Source of the DNA: Streptomyces dengpaensis
GTDB lineage: Bacteria > Actinomycetota > Actinomycetes > Streptomycetales > Streptomycetaceae
Assembly: GCF_002946835.1 (NCBI RefSeq)
Contig: NZ_CP026652.1
Span: forward strand, 3,038,001-3,102,000
Length of the DNA stretch: 64,000 bases
Reading direction: 5' to 3'
Made by a program: the position numbers and the translations under genes. Each line of letters starts with the position of its first letter. The first letter of the stretch is position 1. This document shows positions 52,421-63,272 of this stretch, one piece after another. Under the pieces are notes generated by a model. That model made no database searches and was not told the origin of the DNA. It worked only from the letters and a program-made list of their open reading frames with translations.

Positions 52421-53430
52421 CACCTCAGCTTCGGGTCGAGGGCGTCGCGCACCGCGTCGCCGAGCATGATGAACGCGAGCACGGTGATCGCGAGCGCACC
52501 GGCGGGCCACAGCAGCATGTGCGGGGCCTGGCGGATGTACGCGGACGCCGAGGAGATGTCGATGCCCCAGCTGACCGTCGGCGGCTTCAGGCCGACGCCG
52601 AGGTACGAGAGTGTCGCCTCCAGGGCGATATACGTTCCGAGCGCGATGGTCGCGACGACGATCACCGGCGCGACGGCGTTGGGCGCGATGTGCCGGAGCA
52701 GCAGCCGGGAGTTGGAGGCGCCGAGGGCGCGGGCGGCCGCCACGTAGTCGTGCTGCTTGGTCGTGATGACGGAGCCGCGCGCGATACGGGAGATCTGGGG
52801 CCAGCCGAGCAGCACCATGAACCCGATGACGGGCCAGATCGTATTGCTGGTCACCACGGAGAGGAGGACCAGACCGCCGAGGACCACGGGGATCGCGAAG
52901 AAGATGTCGGTGATCCGGGACAGGATCGCGTCCCAGACGCCGCCGAAGAACCCGGCGAGCCCGCCGAGCAGCGAGCCGAGGACCGCGACGCCGAGGGTGG
53001 CGCAGACACCGACGCTGGTCGAGACGCGGGTCCCGTACACCGTGCGCGTGTAGACGTCGCAGCCCTGGCCGTCGAAGCCGAAGGGGTGGCCGGGCTGCGA
53101 GCCCTCCTGCGCCTTGGCCAGGTCGCAGGTGAGGGGATTGCCGGAGGCGATCAGCGAGGGCCACAGGGAGATGACGACCAGGAAGAGGATGACGAGCGCG
53201 GAGATGATGAAGACGGGGTTGCGCCGCAGGTCGCGCCAGGCGTCGGACCAGAGGCTTCTGGGCTTCTCCTGCGGACCCGCGCCTCCCGTCGGTCCTCCCG
53301 GGGCCCCGGCCGATGGACGCCGTTCGAGGGTTTCCGCCTCGTTCGCGGCCAGGTCCATGGCTCCTCCCGCGCCGCTCGCGGCCATGGCGCCCTCGGGTTC
53401 GTGCGGCTCGTAGGGCGACTGCTCACGCAT
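52420..53430 (-). CDS. Oligopeptide ABC transporter permease (OppC type)
   Basis: A 336-residue permease with about six membrane segments and a long N-terminal cytoplasmic extension. The ATPase-coupling EAA loop reads AARALGASNSRLLLRHIAPN. It ends with AVRDALDPKLR, typical of OppC. It overlaps the OppB-type gene by 8 bp. Confidence 0.92.
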   Translation of the reverse strand: MREQSPYEPHEPEGAMAASGAGGAMDLAANEAETLERRPSAGAPGGPTGGAGPQEKPRSLWSDAWRDLRRNPVFIISALVILFLVVISLWPSLIASGNPLTCDLAKAQEGSQPGHPFGFDGQGCDVYTRTVYGTRVSTSVGVCATLGVAVLGSLLGGLAGFFGGVWDAILSRITDIFFAIPVVLGGLVLLSVVTSNTIWPVIGFMVLLGWPQISRIARGSVITTKQHDYVAAARALGASNSRLLLRHIAPNAVAPVIVVATIALGTYIALEATLSYLGVGLKPPTVSWGIDISSASAYIRQAPHMLLWPAGALAITVLAFIMLGDAVRDALDPKLR

Positions 53431-54346
53431 AGCGGATCCTCGGGTCGAGCACGGCGTAGAGGAGGTCGACGAGCAGGTTGGCGACCAGGAAGACCAGGAC
53501 GAGGACCGTCACGAAACCGACCACGGTCTGCGTGTTCTGCCGGAGAATCCCTTGGTAGAGCTGGAAGCCGACGCCGTGGATGTTGAAGATCCGCTCGGTG
53601 ACGATCGCGCCGCCCATCAGCGCGCCGATGTCGGTGCCGATGAAGGTGACCACGGGGATGAGCGAGTTGCGCAGCAGGTGCCGGGTGATGACGCGTCGCC
53701 TGGGCAGGCCCTTGGCGATGGCCGTACGGACGTAGTCGGACCGTTTGTTCTCCGCGATGGAGGTCCGGGTCAGCCGGGTCACGTACGCGAGGGAGACGGA
53801 GGCCAGGACCAGGCCGGGCACGATCAGTTCGCCGAAGGCGGCGTCCGGGGAGACGGACGGCTTGATCCAGCCCCACTCGACCCCGAGCAGCAGCTGGAGC
53901 AGCAGACCGGTGACAAAGGTCGGCACGGAGATGACGACGAGGGTGAACAGCAGAACGCCCGTGTCGACGGGCCGCCCGCGCCGCAGCCCGGTGATCACGC
54001 CCAGCATGATCCCGATCACGATCTCGAAGAGGATCGCGACGACCGTCAGCCGGATGGTGACCGGGAAGGCGCCGGCCATCAGCTCGGTGACCGGCTGCCC
54101 GTTGAAGGCGGTGCCGAAGTCGCCCGTGAAGACGTTGCCCATGTAGGTCAGGTATTGCTGCCACACGGGCTTGTCGAGGCCGAACTCCCTCCTGAGCTGG
54201 GCGGCGGTCGCAGGGTCGCACTGCTGGTCGCCGCACAGGCCCGCGATGGGGTCGCCCATCACGTTCACCATCAGGAAGATCAGCAGAGTGGCCCCGACGA
54301 ACACCGGGATCATCTGCAGCAGACGCCGGACGACGTACCGTCCCAT
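53423..54346 (-). CDS. Oligopeptide ABC transporter permease (OppB type)
   Basis: A 307-residue permease, six membrane segments; the N terminus MGRYVVRRLLQMIPVFVGA and C-terminal DLLYAVLDPRIRYA are the OppB ends, and the EAA loop is RTAIAKGLPRRRVITRHLLRN. It follows the binding-protein gene by 6 bp and is followed by the OppC-type gene with an 8-bp overlap. Confidence 0.92.
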   Translation of the reverse strand: MGRYVVRRLLQMIPVFVGATLLIFLMVNVMGDPIAGLCGDQQCDPATAAQLRREFGLDKPVWQQYLTYMGNVFTGDFGTAFNGQPVTELMAGAFPVTIRLTVVAILFEIVIGIMLGVITGLRRGRPVDTGVLLFTLVVISVPTFVTGLLLQLLLGVEWGWIKPSVSPDAAFGELIVPGLVLASVSLAYVTRLTRTSIAENKRSDYVRTAIAKGLPRRRVITRHLLRNSLIPVVTFIGTDIGALMGGAIVTERIFNIHGVGFQLYQGILRQNTQTVVGFVTVLVLVFLVANLLVDLLYAVLDPRIRYA

Positions 54347-54352
54347 GGGAGC

Positions 54353-55978
54353 TCAGCTGACCTTGATCTCGTTGTAGACGGGGACGCTGAACTGGTCGAG
54401 TGCCACGTCGGAGAGCCGCTCCGAGTAGCCGGCGCTGCCGTTCTGGTACCAGAGCGGGATGGCGGCCATGTTGTCCCGTACGACCTCTTCGGCCTGCTGG
54501 AAGAGCCGGACGGCCTTGGCCTGGTCGGTCGTGGCGTTCGCCTGGTCGACGAGCTGGTCGAAGTCCTTGTTGGACCACTTGCCGTCGTTCGAGGAGGCGT
54601 TGGTGTAGTAGAGCGGCTGCAGGAAGTTCTGGATGAGCGGGTAGTCCATCTGCCAGCCCGCCCGGAAAGGACCGGGCATCTTGTGCCGGCCGATCTGATT
54701 GCGGAAGTCGGCGAAGGTGCCGATCGGGTTGCCGACGCAGGCCGTGTCGTTGCCGAGCGCGTTGTTGATGGAGTTGCAGACGGCATCGACCCACTCCTTG
54801 TGGGAACCCATGTCCGCGTTGTAGGAGAGCTTGATCTGCCGGCCGGGCAGACCGCCCGCCTCCTCGATCAGCTTCCTGGCTTTTGACGGGTTGTACGAGC
54901 AGGCCTCGCCGCACAGTCCGTCCTGGAAGCCGCCCTCCGCGCCGAGCACCGGCGAGGTCCAGTCGGTGGCCGGAGTGCGGGTCTTCTGGAAGATGGTGTT
55001 GGTGATCTGTCCGCGGTCGATCGCCATGGACAGGCCCTGACGGACCTTCAGCGCGTCGCTCGTGTCCCAGTTCTTGTCGTAGAACGGGAAGGCCACCGTC
55101 TGGATGATCCCGGCCGGAGAATTGATGTACCGGTCACCGAGGTCGCTCCGCACGTTCTTGAGCTGAGCGGCGGGCACGTCGTCGACGAGGTCGAGGTTGC
55201 CGGCCATGAGGTCGGTGTAGGCGGTGTTGTTGTCGGTGTAGACCTTGAGGTCCACGCCGTCGTTGCGCGCCTTGTCGTCGCCGGGGTAGCCGTCCCACCT
55301 GCGCAGGGACATCTGCGAGCCCTTGGTGTAGGACTCGACGGTGTACGGGCCGTTCCCGACGGGCTTGCTCACCCAGGCCGCGTGGTCGTCGAAGAACGCC
55401 TTGGGCAGCGGCGCGAAGGCCACGTAGCCGAGGGTGTCGGGGAACGTCGAGAACTTCTGGTTGAGCTCGACGGTGAAGGTGTGGGGGCCGGTGACCTTGA
55501 GCCCGGAGAGGGTGTCGGCGCTCTGGCTGCCCGAGTCGGGGTGGACCTTGTCGTAGCCCTCGATGTACCCGAAGAACTTCGCGTTCTTCTGGTTGTTCCT
55601 GAGACCGGCCCCGTAGTTCCACGCGTCGACGAAGGATTGCGCGGTGACGGGCTCGCCGTTGCTGAACGTCCAGCCGTCCTTGACGGTGATCGTGAAGTTC
55701 CGCGAGTCCGAGGTCTCGATCTTCTCGGCCAGCATGTTCTCGGCCGCGCCGGTCTTGGCGTCGTACCGCTTCAGACCCCGGAAGATCATGTCGAGGACCT
55801 TGCCGCCCTGCACCTCATTGGTGTTGGCCGGCTCCAGGGGGTTCTGCGGGTCGCCCCAGGAGGAGCTGAAGACCCCGGAGGCGCCGCCGCTGTTGCCGCC
55901 GCCCCCGCAGCCGATCGCCGCGAGGGCTACCGCCGCCGCGCAGGCGGCCCATGTGGCGTGGCGCGTGGCTCCGCGCAT
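54353..55978 (-). CDS. Oligopeptide ABC transporter substrate-binding lipoprotein
   Basis: A 541-residue SBP_bac_5 family protein. The signal peptide ends in a lipobox AAIGC with Cys at residue 24, so it is lipid-anchored on the outer face. Signatures VQGGKVLDMIFRGL and SNGEPVTAQSFVDAWNY are those of peptide-binding proteins. The ATG at 55978 has GAGGAGG 9 nt upstream. First gene of a five-gene minus-strand operon (binding protein, OppB, OppC, OppD, OppF). From memory it corresponds to the transporter next to bldK in S. coelicolor (SCO5117-SCO5121). Ligand unknown. Confidence 0.9.
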   Translation of the reverse strand: MRGATRHATWAACAAAVALAAIGCGGGGNSGGASGVFSSSWGDPQNPLEPANTNEVQGGKVLDMIFRGLKRYDAKTGAAENMLAEKIETSDSRNFTITVKDGWTFSNGEPVTAQSFVDAWNYGAGLRNNQKNAKFFGYIEGYDKVHPDSGSQSADTLSGLKVTGPHTFTVELNQKFSTFPDTLGYVAFAPLPKAFFDDHAAWVSKPVGNGPYTVESYTKGSQMSLRRWDGYPGDDKARNDGVDLKVYTDNNTAYTDLMAGNLDLVDDVPAAQLKNVRSDLGDRYINSPAGIIQTVAFPFYDKNWDTSDALKVRQGLSMAIDRGQITNTIFQKTRTPATDWTSPVLGAEGGFQDGLCGEACSYNPSKARKLIEEAGGLPGRQIKLSYNADMGSHKEWVDAVCNSINNALGNDTACVGNPIGTFADFRNQIGRHKMPGPFRAGWQMDYPLIQNFLQPLYYTNASSNDGKWSNKDFDQLVDQANATTDQAKAVRLFQQAEEVVRDNMAAIPLWYQNGSAGYSERLSDVALDQFSVPVYNEIKVS

Positions 55979-56511
55979 GGAGTGCCTCCTCAAGAGTCCG
56001 CCGGGGCGCCGACGCCGGGGGTGGGAATTTCCGCTCCGGTGCACCGGCACCCATTGCGCCCCATATTGGTGCAGACGGAACTTTACGCACATTCACCCCA
56101 CCTTTCCGCGTGGCGCCCGCACGGCGACGCCCTCCAGATGGATCCGGATGCGGCCCGGACGGCCCGGATGCGATCCGGACGCGGTCGCTCCGGATGATCG
56201 GCGCAATAGATCTTCGCCGTTCGATGCGGAACCGTTGATTCTCGTGCACCGGTTGTACGCATTTCGAGACTCCGGAGTCCGCATATCGAACTCATTGCCC
56301 GTTTTGCCCAATTAGCCCACTTCGGGACACGGAACGGCCACAGGGTGCTACACGCGTAGTTACGCTATGGTCAAGTGCAGGCAAAAAAGTTAAAGAGAAT
56401 GCCAAGGGGATCGAGATTTTATTGACCTTGCATGAATTGCGTTGAAAAAGTCCGGCGTAGCCCGTAGGGAGCGCCCTGCGGAGCCCTTGACCCCACAGGG
56501 CCTGGAGCACC
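55979..56511. promoter_or_regulatory. Divergent control region between the two oligopeptide transporter operons
   Basis: 533 bp with no gene. It is strikingly AT-rich around 56250-56450 for this genome, with TTGACC at 56422-56427, a CTACACGCGTAG inverted element near 56345-56360 and a GCAAAAAAGTTAAAGAG stretch. Both operons must be started from here; a -10 box could not be fixed. Confidence 0.55.
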
Positions 56512-57540
56512 ATGACCCCCCCTACCCCTGCCGCGGCCGCCCCACTTGAGGTGACCGACGAGACCGAAGAGATCTCGGCTCCGTCCTCCACCCCCAAGGG
56601 CTCGGAGAGTCGCTCCCCGGGGCGACTCGCCTGGAAGCGGTTCAAACGCGACCGCACGGGCGTCGTTTCGGCCTTCATCGTGATCTTTTTCTTCGTGATC
56701 GCGATCTGTGCCCCGCTGATCGCGAAGCTGTACGGGAAGGATCCGTACACCACGTACGCCAGTCAGCGCCCGGAGCTCCTGGACGCCTTCGCCTACCCGG
56801 CGGGCCCGAACGGCGGGATGAGCTCGGAGTTCTGGTTCGGGATCGAGCCGCAGCTGGGGCGGGACGTCTTCACCTTCCTGCTGTACGGCATCCGCACCTC
56901 GCTCGGCATCGCCGTGGCCGCCACCCTGCTGACCACCCTCGTCGGCGTGGTCGTCGGCGTCACGGCCGGCTATCTGGGCGGCAGGACCGACTATGTCGTC
57001 GGCCGGGTCATCGACATCCTGCTGTCGTTCCCGTCCACGCTCTTCTTCATCGCCTTCATGCCGGTCGTGTACGGGCTGTTCGTCGCCCCCGACGAGAACA
57101 TCCCCACCTCCCTGCGGGCGATCGCCCTGATCCTGGTTCTCTCCGCCTTCGGCTGGGCCTCCATCGCCCGTCTGCTGCGCGGCCAGGTCCTCGGCCTGCG
57201 CGAACGGGAGTACATCGAGGCGGCCAAGGTCACGGGCGCGTCGCCGGGGCGCATCGTGTTCAAGGAGCTGCTGCCCAACCTGTGGACGCCGATCATCATC
57301 CAGTCCACGCTGATGCTCCCGGCCTTTGTGACCGCGGAGGCGGGCCTCGCCTTCCTCGGCGTCGGCATCATCGACCCGACCCCGGACTGGGGCGTCATGA
57401 TCCAGCGCGGCGCCCAGTTCTACACCGAGGACCTCACCTTCATGCTCTTCCCGGGCCTGTCGATGGTGATCTTCGTCCTCGCCTTCAATCTGCTCGGCGA
57501 CTCGGTGCGCGACGCGCTCGACCCGAAGTCCAAGCGGTAG
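56512..57540 (+). CDS. bldKA: BldK oligopeptide importer permease (OppC type)
   Basis: A 342-residue permease with an acidic Pro-rich N-terminal tail and about six membrane segments; the EAA loop is EAAKVTGASPGRIVFKELLPN and the end is DSVRDALDPKSKR. The ATG at 56512 has GGAGCACC upstream. Gene order permease, binding protein, permease, ATPase, ATPase matches bldKABCDE of S. coelicolor (SCO5112-SCO5116, from memory), whose product imports an extracellular signal needed for aerial mycelium. Confidence 0.87.
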   Translation: MTPPTPAAAAPLEVTDETEEISAPSSTPKGSESRSPGRLAWKRFKRDRTGVVSAFIVIFFFVIAICAPLIAKLYGKDPYTTYASQRPELLDAFAYPAGPNGGMSSEFWFGIEPQLGRDVFTFLLYGIRTSLGIAVAATLLTTLVGVVVGVTAGYLGGRTDYVVGRVIDILLSFPSTLFFIAFMPVVYGLFVAPDENIPTSLRAIALILVLSAFGWASIARLLRGQVLGLREREYIEAAKVTGASPGRIVFKELLPNLWTPIIIQSTLMLPAFVTAEAGLAFLGVGIIDPTPDWGVMIQRGAQFYTEDLTFMLFPGLSMVIFVLAFNLLGDSVRDALDPKSKR

Positions 57541-57621
57541 CCACCCTGTTCCACCCGGCCCGTTCAGTGTCGCGCGGCCGGCTCCATCCGTCCCGATCGT
57601 CTCTACAAGGCAGGCTCACCC

Positions 57622-59382
57622 ATGTCTTTTTCCCGTAGAAACTTCATGATCGCCACCGGCGTCGTCGCGGCCTCGTCCTCGCTGCTGACCGCCTGCGGCG
57701 GCAGCGGCAGCGACAGCAAGTCGAACCGCAAGGCGCCCACGGTCAGCGGCTCCAAGACCCAGGAGATTCTGGTCGGCACCAAGGCCGACTCCACCGGTCC
57801 GGCGCCGGAGGTCAAGGGAGCGGTCAAGGGCGGGACGATCTACTCGCTCGACCAGTTCGACATGGACCACATGGACCCGGCGCAGATCTACGTCTCGACC
57901 GAGGGCGCCATCACCGTCCCGATCCTGCGTGGCCTCACCGGCTACAAGATCGACGACAAGGGTGGCGCGACCCTGGTCGGCGACGCGGCCACGGACGCGG
58001 GCACCATGAAGGACGGCGGCAAGACCTGGACCTTCACCCTGAAGGACGGGCTGAAGTGGGAGGACGGCTCGGACGTCTCCGAGGACGACCTGCGCCACAC
58101 CTTCGAGCGCCTCTTCGCCTCCTTCATCACCGAGGGCCCCCGCTACGTCCAGCAGTGGCTGGCCGGCGGCGACAAGTACAAGGGCCCCTACGAGGGCAAG
58201 CACCTCGACTCCATCGAGGTCGACGGCAAGACCATCACCTTCCGTCTCAACGAAGCGCGCACCGACTTCAACTTCACGCTCGCCATGCGCGGCTACGCCC
58301 TGGTGAACAAGAAGAACGACACCAAGGAGAAGTACGACAAGCGTCCCTTCTCCTGCGGCCCGTACAAGATCGGCAGTCGCAGCATCGGCAAGTCGCTGAC
58401 CTACGTGCGCAACGAGCACTGGGACCCGAAGACCGACCCGATCCGCAACAACTACCCGGACAAGTACGTCTTCCAGTTCGGCTTCGAGCTGCTGGCCTCG
58501 ACCGACCGCTACATCGCGGACTCGGGCAAGGACCAGTACTCGATGTCGATCTTCAACGAGGTCGCCCCGGAGCGCATCGCCCAGGTCCTCACCAACGCCA
58601 AGCTCAAGCAGCGCGTCCTCACGCAGGTCGACACGGTCACCTACTACTGGCCGATCAACATGACCCGCATCAAGGACGTCAAGGTCCGTCAGGCCATCAA
58701 CCACGCATGGCCGCACCAGCAGATTCAGACCATCCAGGGCGGCGCCTCCACCAGCGAGATCGCCACCACCATCCTCGCCCCGGTGACCCCGGGTTACCAG
58801 AAGTTCGACCTCTACGGCGTCACCAAGAAGCCCGGTGGCGACCCGGTCAAGGCCAAGGCCCTGCTGAAGGAGGCCGGCAAGCTCGGCCAGAAGCTGGTCA
58901 TCGCCTACCAGTCCTCGGACACCCAGGTAAAGGTGGCCGTCGCGGTCAAGAACGCGCTGGAGGCGGCCGGCTTCACGGTCGTCAACAAGCAGGTCGACAA
59001 GTCGACCTTCTACACGCAGATCGGCAAGATCGACAACGACTTCGACCTGTTCGGCGCCGGCTGGAGCCCGGACTGGCCGAACGGCTACTCGGTCTTCTAC
59101 CCCTGCTGGAGCGGCGAGAACATCGGCGACGGCCGCAGCAACTACGCCCAGCTGAACGACACGAGCGTCAACAAGGCCATCGACGCCGCTGCCAAGATCA
59201 CGGACACCGAGGCCGCGAACAAGGCCTGGGGCGACATCGACCGCCAGATCATGGACCTGGCGGCGGTGGTCCCCGACTACCACAAGATCCGTAACTGGAT
59301 GCACGGCTCCAAGGTCGGCAACGTGATCTACGACAGCGGCAACACCTGCGTCGCGCTCTGCAAGCTCTACGCGATGAAGTAA
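57622..59382 (+). CDS. bldKB: BldK oligopeptide-binding lipoprotein
   Basis: A 586-residue SBP_bac_5 protein. The signal peptide MSFSRRNFMIATGVVAAS carries a twin-arginine motif (SRRNFM) and a lipobox LLTAC with Cys at residue 25, so it looks like a Tat-exported lipoprotein. The mature part has LKDGLKWEDGSDVSEDDLRHTFERL (parts) and later RPFSCGPYKI as in peptide-binding proteins. It captures the peptide for the BldK permease. Second gene of the operon; a hairpin separates it from bldKC and may raise its expression relative to the permease genes. Confidence 0.9.
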   Translation: MSFSRRNFMIATGVVAASSSLLTACGGSGSDSKSNRKAPTVSGSKTQEILVGTKADSTGPAPEVKGAVKGGTIYSLDQFDMDHMDPAQIYVSTEGAITVPILRGLTGYKIDDKGGATLVGDAATDAGTMKDGGKTWTFTLKDGLKWEDGSDVSEDDLRHTFERLFASFITEGPRYVQQWLAGGDKYKGPYEGKHLDSIEVDGKTITFRLNEARTDFNFTLAMRGYALVNKKNDTKEKYDKRPFSCGPYKIGSRSIGKSLTYVRNEHWDPKTDPIRNNYPDKYVFQFGFELLASTDRYIADSGKDQYSMSIFNEVAPERIAQVLTNAKLKQRVLTQVDTVTYYWPINMTRIKDVKVRQAINHAWPHQQIQTIQGGASTSEIATTILAPVTPGYQKFDLYGVTKKPGGDPVKAKALLKEAGKLGQKLVIAYQSSDTQVKVAVAVKNALEAAGFTVVNKQVDKSTFYTQIGKIDNDFDLFGAGWSPDWPNGYSVFYPCWSGENIGDGRSNYAQLNDTSVNKAIDAAAKITDTEAANKAWGDIDRQIMDLAAVVPDYHKIRNWMHGSKVGNVIYDSGNTCVALCKLYAMK

Positions 59383-59395
59383 GCCGTACGACCCC

Positions 59396-59423
59396 GGGGG
59401 CGGCCGTTCGCCCGGCCGCCCCC
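59396..59423 (+). terminator. Hairpin between bldKB and bldKC
   Basis: An 11-bp stem GGGGGCGGCCG/CGGCCGCCCCC with a TTCGCC loop 13 bp after the bldKB stop codon. No T-run follows, so it is probably an mRNA-stabilising or attenuating element inside the operon. Confidence 0.65.
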
Positions 59424-59484
59424 TCCGGCTCCTCCACCCCTCACGCCCCCGGCGACGGCGCCCCGTCCGGAAAGTCACGCCCCC

Positions 59485-60465
59485 ATGTCCCGCTTCCTCG
59501 TCCGCCGAGTCCTCGGCGCACTGGTCATCCTGCTGATCATCAGCGCCATCACCTTCGGCCTCTTCTACGCCGTCCCGCGTGACCCGGCGCTCATGGCCTG
59601 CGGCAAGAACTGCACGCCCGACGTGCTGGCGCAGATCCGACAGAACCTGGGCATCGACAAGCCGATCCCGGTGCAGTACTGGCACTGGCTCGAGGGCGTC
59701 TTCATGGGGCGCGAGTACGCCGGATACGGCCACTGCCCCGCACCCTGCCTCGGTTACTCCTTCGCCAACCGCGAGCCCGTCCTCGGCACGATCCTGGACC
59801 GGCTGCCGACCACCCTCTCGCTCGCCTTCGGCGCGGCCGTCGTCTTCCTGATCCTCGGCATCGGCGCTGGCATGCTGGCTGCGGTCAAGCATGGCAAGTT
59901 CCTGGACAAGTTCGCCAGCTCGGCCTCACTGCTCGGCTCCTCGCTGCAGATCTACTTCGTCGGCTACATCGCAATGTTCTTCCTCGTCGCGAAGCTGGGC
60001 CTGTTCGCGCAGCCGTCGTACACGCCACTCACCGAGGACCCGGTGGCCTGGTTCTCCGGACTGCTGCTGCCCTGGCTGGTCCTGGCGATCATCTTCACCG
60101 CCAACTACACCCGTATGACCCGCTCCCAGCTCGTCGAGCAGCTCAGCGAGGACTATGTGCGCACGGCCCGCGCCAAGGGCCTGTCCCGGCGGAACGTGTT
60201 CTTCCGGTTCGCCTGGCGCGGTGCGATGGGCCCGATCGTCACGGTCTTCGGCATCGACCTGGGCACGCTGATCGGCGGCGCGATCATCACCGAGACGACC
60301 TTCAGCATGCAGGGCATCGGCCGCCTCGCGGTGAAGTCCGTGGACCAGAGCGACCTGCCCATGCTGCTCGGCGTCACCCTGCTGTCGGCCGGCGCGATCG
60401 TGTTCTTCAACATCATCGTCGACGCCGTCTACGCCCTCATCGACCCGCGGATCCGGCTCGCCTGA
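59485..60465 (+). CDS. bldKC: BldK oligopeptide importer permease (OppB type)
   Basis: A 326-residue permease, about six membrane segments. N terminus SRFLVRRVLGALVILL, EAA loop RTARAKGLSRRNVFFRFAWRG, end DAVYALIDPRIRLA. An unusual Cys-containing insertion (MACGKNCTP, GHCPAPCLGY) sits in the first extracytoplasmic loop; paired Cys residues could form a disulfide there. It partners the OppC-type permease. Confidence 0.88.
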   Translation: MSRFLVRRVLGALVILLIISAITFGLFYAVPRDPALMACGKNCTPDVLAQIRQNLGIDKPIPVQYWHWLEGVFMGREYAGYGHCPAPCLGYSFANREPVLGTILDRLPTTLSLAFGAAVVFLILGIGAGMLAAVKHGKFLDKFASSASLLGSSLQIYFVGYIAMFFLVAKLGLFAQPSYTPLTEDPVAWFSGLLLPWLVLAIIFTANYTRMTRSQLVEQLSEDYVRTARAKGLSRRNVFFRFAWRGAMGPIVTVFGIDLGTLIGGAIITETTFSMQGIGRLAVKSVDQSDLPMLLGVTLLSAGAIVFFNIIVDAVYALIDPRIRLA

Positions 60466-60524
60466 CCCCGGGCGCCTCGCCCCCAACAGCTATCCCCGGC
60501 ATCACCCCCCTCAGGAGCGTCCCC

Positions 60525-61562
60525 GTGACGAGCACCGATCAGCAGCCCTTCCTGTCCGTCAGGGATCTGAAGGTCCACTTCTCCACCGAAGACGGCGTCG
60601 TCAAGGCCGTCGACGGCCTCACCTTCGACCTGGCCAAGGGCAAGACGCTCGGCATCGTGGGCGAGTCGGGCTCCGGCAAGTCCGTCACGAACCTGACGAT
60701 CCTGGGCCTCCACGACCGCGACCGCACCGCCATCGACGGGGAGATCCTGCTCGACGGCAAGGAGCTGCTGACCGCCTCCGAGCGGGAGCTGGAGCAGCTG
60801 CGCGGCAACAAGATGTCGATGATCTTCCAGGACGCGCTGGCCTCGCTGTCGCCGTACCACACGGTCGGCCAGCAGATCGGCGAGACGTACCGCAAGCACA
60901 CCGGCGCCTCCAAGAAGGAGGCCCGGGAGCGGGCGATCGAGATGCTCAAGCGTGTCGGCATCCCGCAGCCGGACGTCCGGGTGGACGACTACCCGCACCA
61001 GTTCTCCGGCGGTATGCGCCAGCGCGCGATGATCGCGATGGCGCTGGTCTGCGACCCCGAGCTGCTGATCGCGGACGAGCCGACCACGGCGCTCGACGTG
61101 ACGGTCCAGGCCCAGATCATGGACCTGCTCAAGGACCTCCAGCAGGAGTTCGGCACGGCGATCATCTTCATCACCCACGACCTCGGCGTCATCGCCGACA
61201 TCGCGGACGACGTCCTGGTGATGTACGGCGGCCGGTGCGTGGAGCGCGGTACGAAGAAGGAGGTGCTGCGCGAGCCGCAGCACCCGTACACCTGGGGCCT
61301 GCTGGGCTCGATGCCGAGCCTGGACGGCCCGGTCGACGTCCCGCTGTCGCCGATTCCGGGGTCGCCGCCCTCGCTGCTCAACCCGCCGTCCGGCTGCCGC
61401 TTCCACCCGCGGTGCACCTTCACGGAGAAGGTCGAGGGCGGGCTGTGCTCCACCGAGCAGCCGCTGCTGAAGATCACGGACGGGCGCGGTGCCGCCTGCC
61501 ACCTCACGGCGGACCAGCGCCGCGAGTTCTTCACCGACTACGCCGCGACCCGGTCGCACTGA
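60525..61562 (+). CDS. bldKD: BldK oligopeptide importer ATP-binding protein (OppD type)
   Basis: A 345-residue ATPase with Walker [10 protein letters not shown], signature SGGMRQR, Walker [12 protein letters not shown] and the Cys-rich [11 protein letters not shown] end. The GTG at 60525 follows CAGGAGCG. It energises peptide import with the next gene's product. The spacing to bldKE is 26 bp, so they are co-transcribed. Confidence 0.9.
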   Translation: MTSTDQQPFLSVRDLKVHFSTEDGVVKAVDGLTFDLAKGKTLGIVGESGSGKSVTNLTILGLHDRDRTAIDGEILLDGKELLTASERELEQLRGNKMSMIFQDALASLSPYHTVGQQIGETYRKHTGASKKEARERAIEMLKRVGIPQPDVRVDDYPHQFSGGMRQRAMIAMALVCDPELLIADEPTTALDVTVQAQIMDLLKDLQQEFGTAIIFITHDLGVIADIADDVLVMYGGRCVERGTKKEVLREPQHPYTWGLLGSMPSLDGPVDVPLSPIPGSPPSLLNPPSGCRFHPRCTFTEKVEGGLCSTEQPLLKITDGRGAACHLTADQRREFFTDYAATRSH

Positions 61563-61588
61563 CGTAACTGAGACGGGACTTCACCATC

Positions 61589-62641
<1,053 letters not shown>

Positions 62642-62751
62642 GCCCCCGGCGACGCCCCTGACACACCCCAATCCGTCGGGGCGCCGCCGCATGGGACCGA
62701 CCTTCACCGGCCCATTGACCCGAGCCCACGAATGTCCGGTTCCCGGGGGAC

Positions 62752-62785
62752 GAAGGCCCGCACCCCTTATGAGGTGCGGGCCTTC
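62752..62785 (+). terminator. Terminator of the bldK operon
   Basis: A perfect 13-bp stem (62752-62764 and 62773-62785), 8-nt loop, followed by a pyrimidine-rich GCTTTCGCTT. Confidence 0.85.
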
Positions 62786-62819
62786 GCTTTCGCTTGGGCG
62801 TGGGTGTAGCCGGCCTCGC

Positions 62820-62825
62820 TAGCCT
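62820..62825 (+). promoter_or_regulatory. Putative -10 element for a leaderless HATPase transcript
   Basis: TAGCCT ends 6 nt before the ATG at 62832 and no Shine-Dalgarno is present. Confidence 0.4.
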
Positions 62826-62831
62826 CACGAC

Positions 62832-63272
62832 ATGGACTACGCGAAGATGCGTGTGATCGCCGAGGAGCTCATGGCATACGCCGAGCGCCTCGAGGGATCC
62901 TGGAACGTGGAGATCGGCCCTTCCGGCCCGTTGCTGGTGTCCGAGATCGTCACCAACTCCTACCGGCACTCCGCCATGGAGACGTACGTCAGCATGGAAC
63001 GCACCCGGGAGGACTTCCGCGTCACGGTCTGGGACCACGGTCCGGGCCGGCCGATGCCTCGCACTCCTGCCGACGGCGACGAACGCGGCCGCGGGCTCGG
63101 CATCGTCGAGGCCTGCGCCGATCAGTGGGGCGTACGGGATTATCGGCACGGCAAGGCGGTCTGGTTCAGCGTCGCCCCCAACGACGCGACGCCCGAGCAC
63201 GCCGTACAGGCAGGGAAAGCATGGGCGGCCCATCCCGCGGCGTCGGCTGAAGCGCTCAGATTGCGCCGCTGA
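62832..63272 (+). CDS. SpoIIAB/RsbW-like ATP-binding protein
   Basis: A 146-residue HATPase_c_2 protein. N box LLVSEIVTNSYRHS (about 34), G1 box VWDHGPGRP (about 66) and RGRGLGIVEACADQWG (about 86) are intact. This is the type of short anti-sigma or anti-anti-sigma switch kinase that is highly multiplied in Streptomyces. Its partner is not encoded nearby. The C-terminal 30 residues are unconserved. Standalone, with its own leaderless-type start. Confidence 0.87.
   Translation: MDYAKMRVIAEELMAYAERLEGSWNVEIGPSGPLLVSEIVTNSYRHSAMETYVSMERTREDFRVTVWDHGPGRPMPRTPADGDERGRGLGIVEACADQWGVRDYRHGKAVWFSVAPNDATPEHAVQAGKAWAAHPAASAEALRLRR

Noticed and set aside
57616..59892. 758-residue minus-strand frame across bldKB
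   Set aside because: Shadow of bldKB and bldKC, Val/Asp/Leu-rich without motifs.
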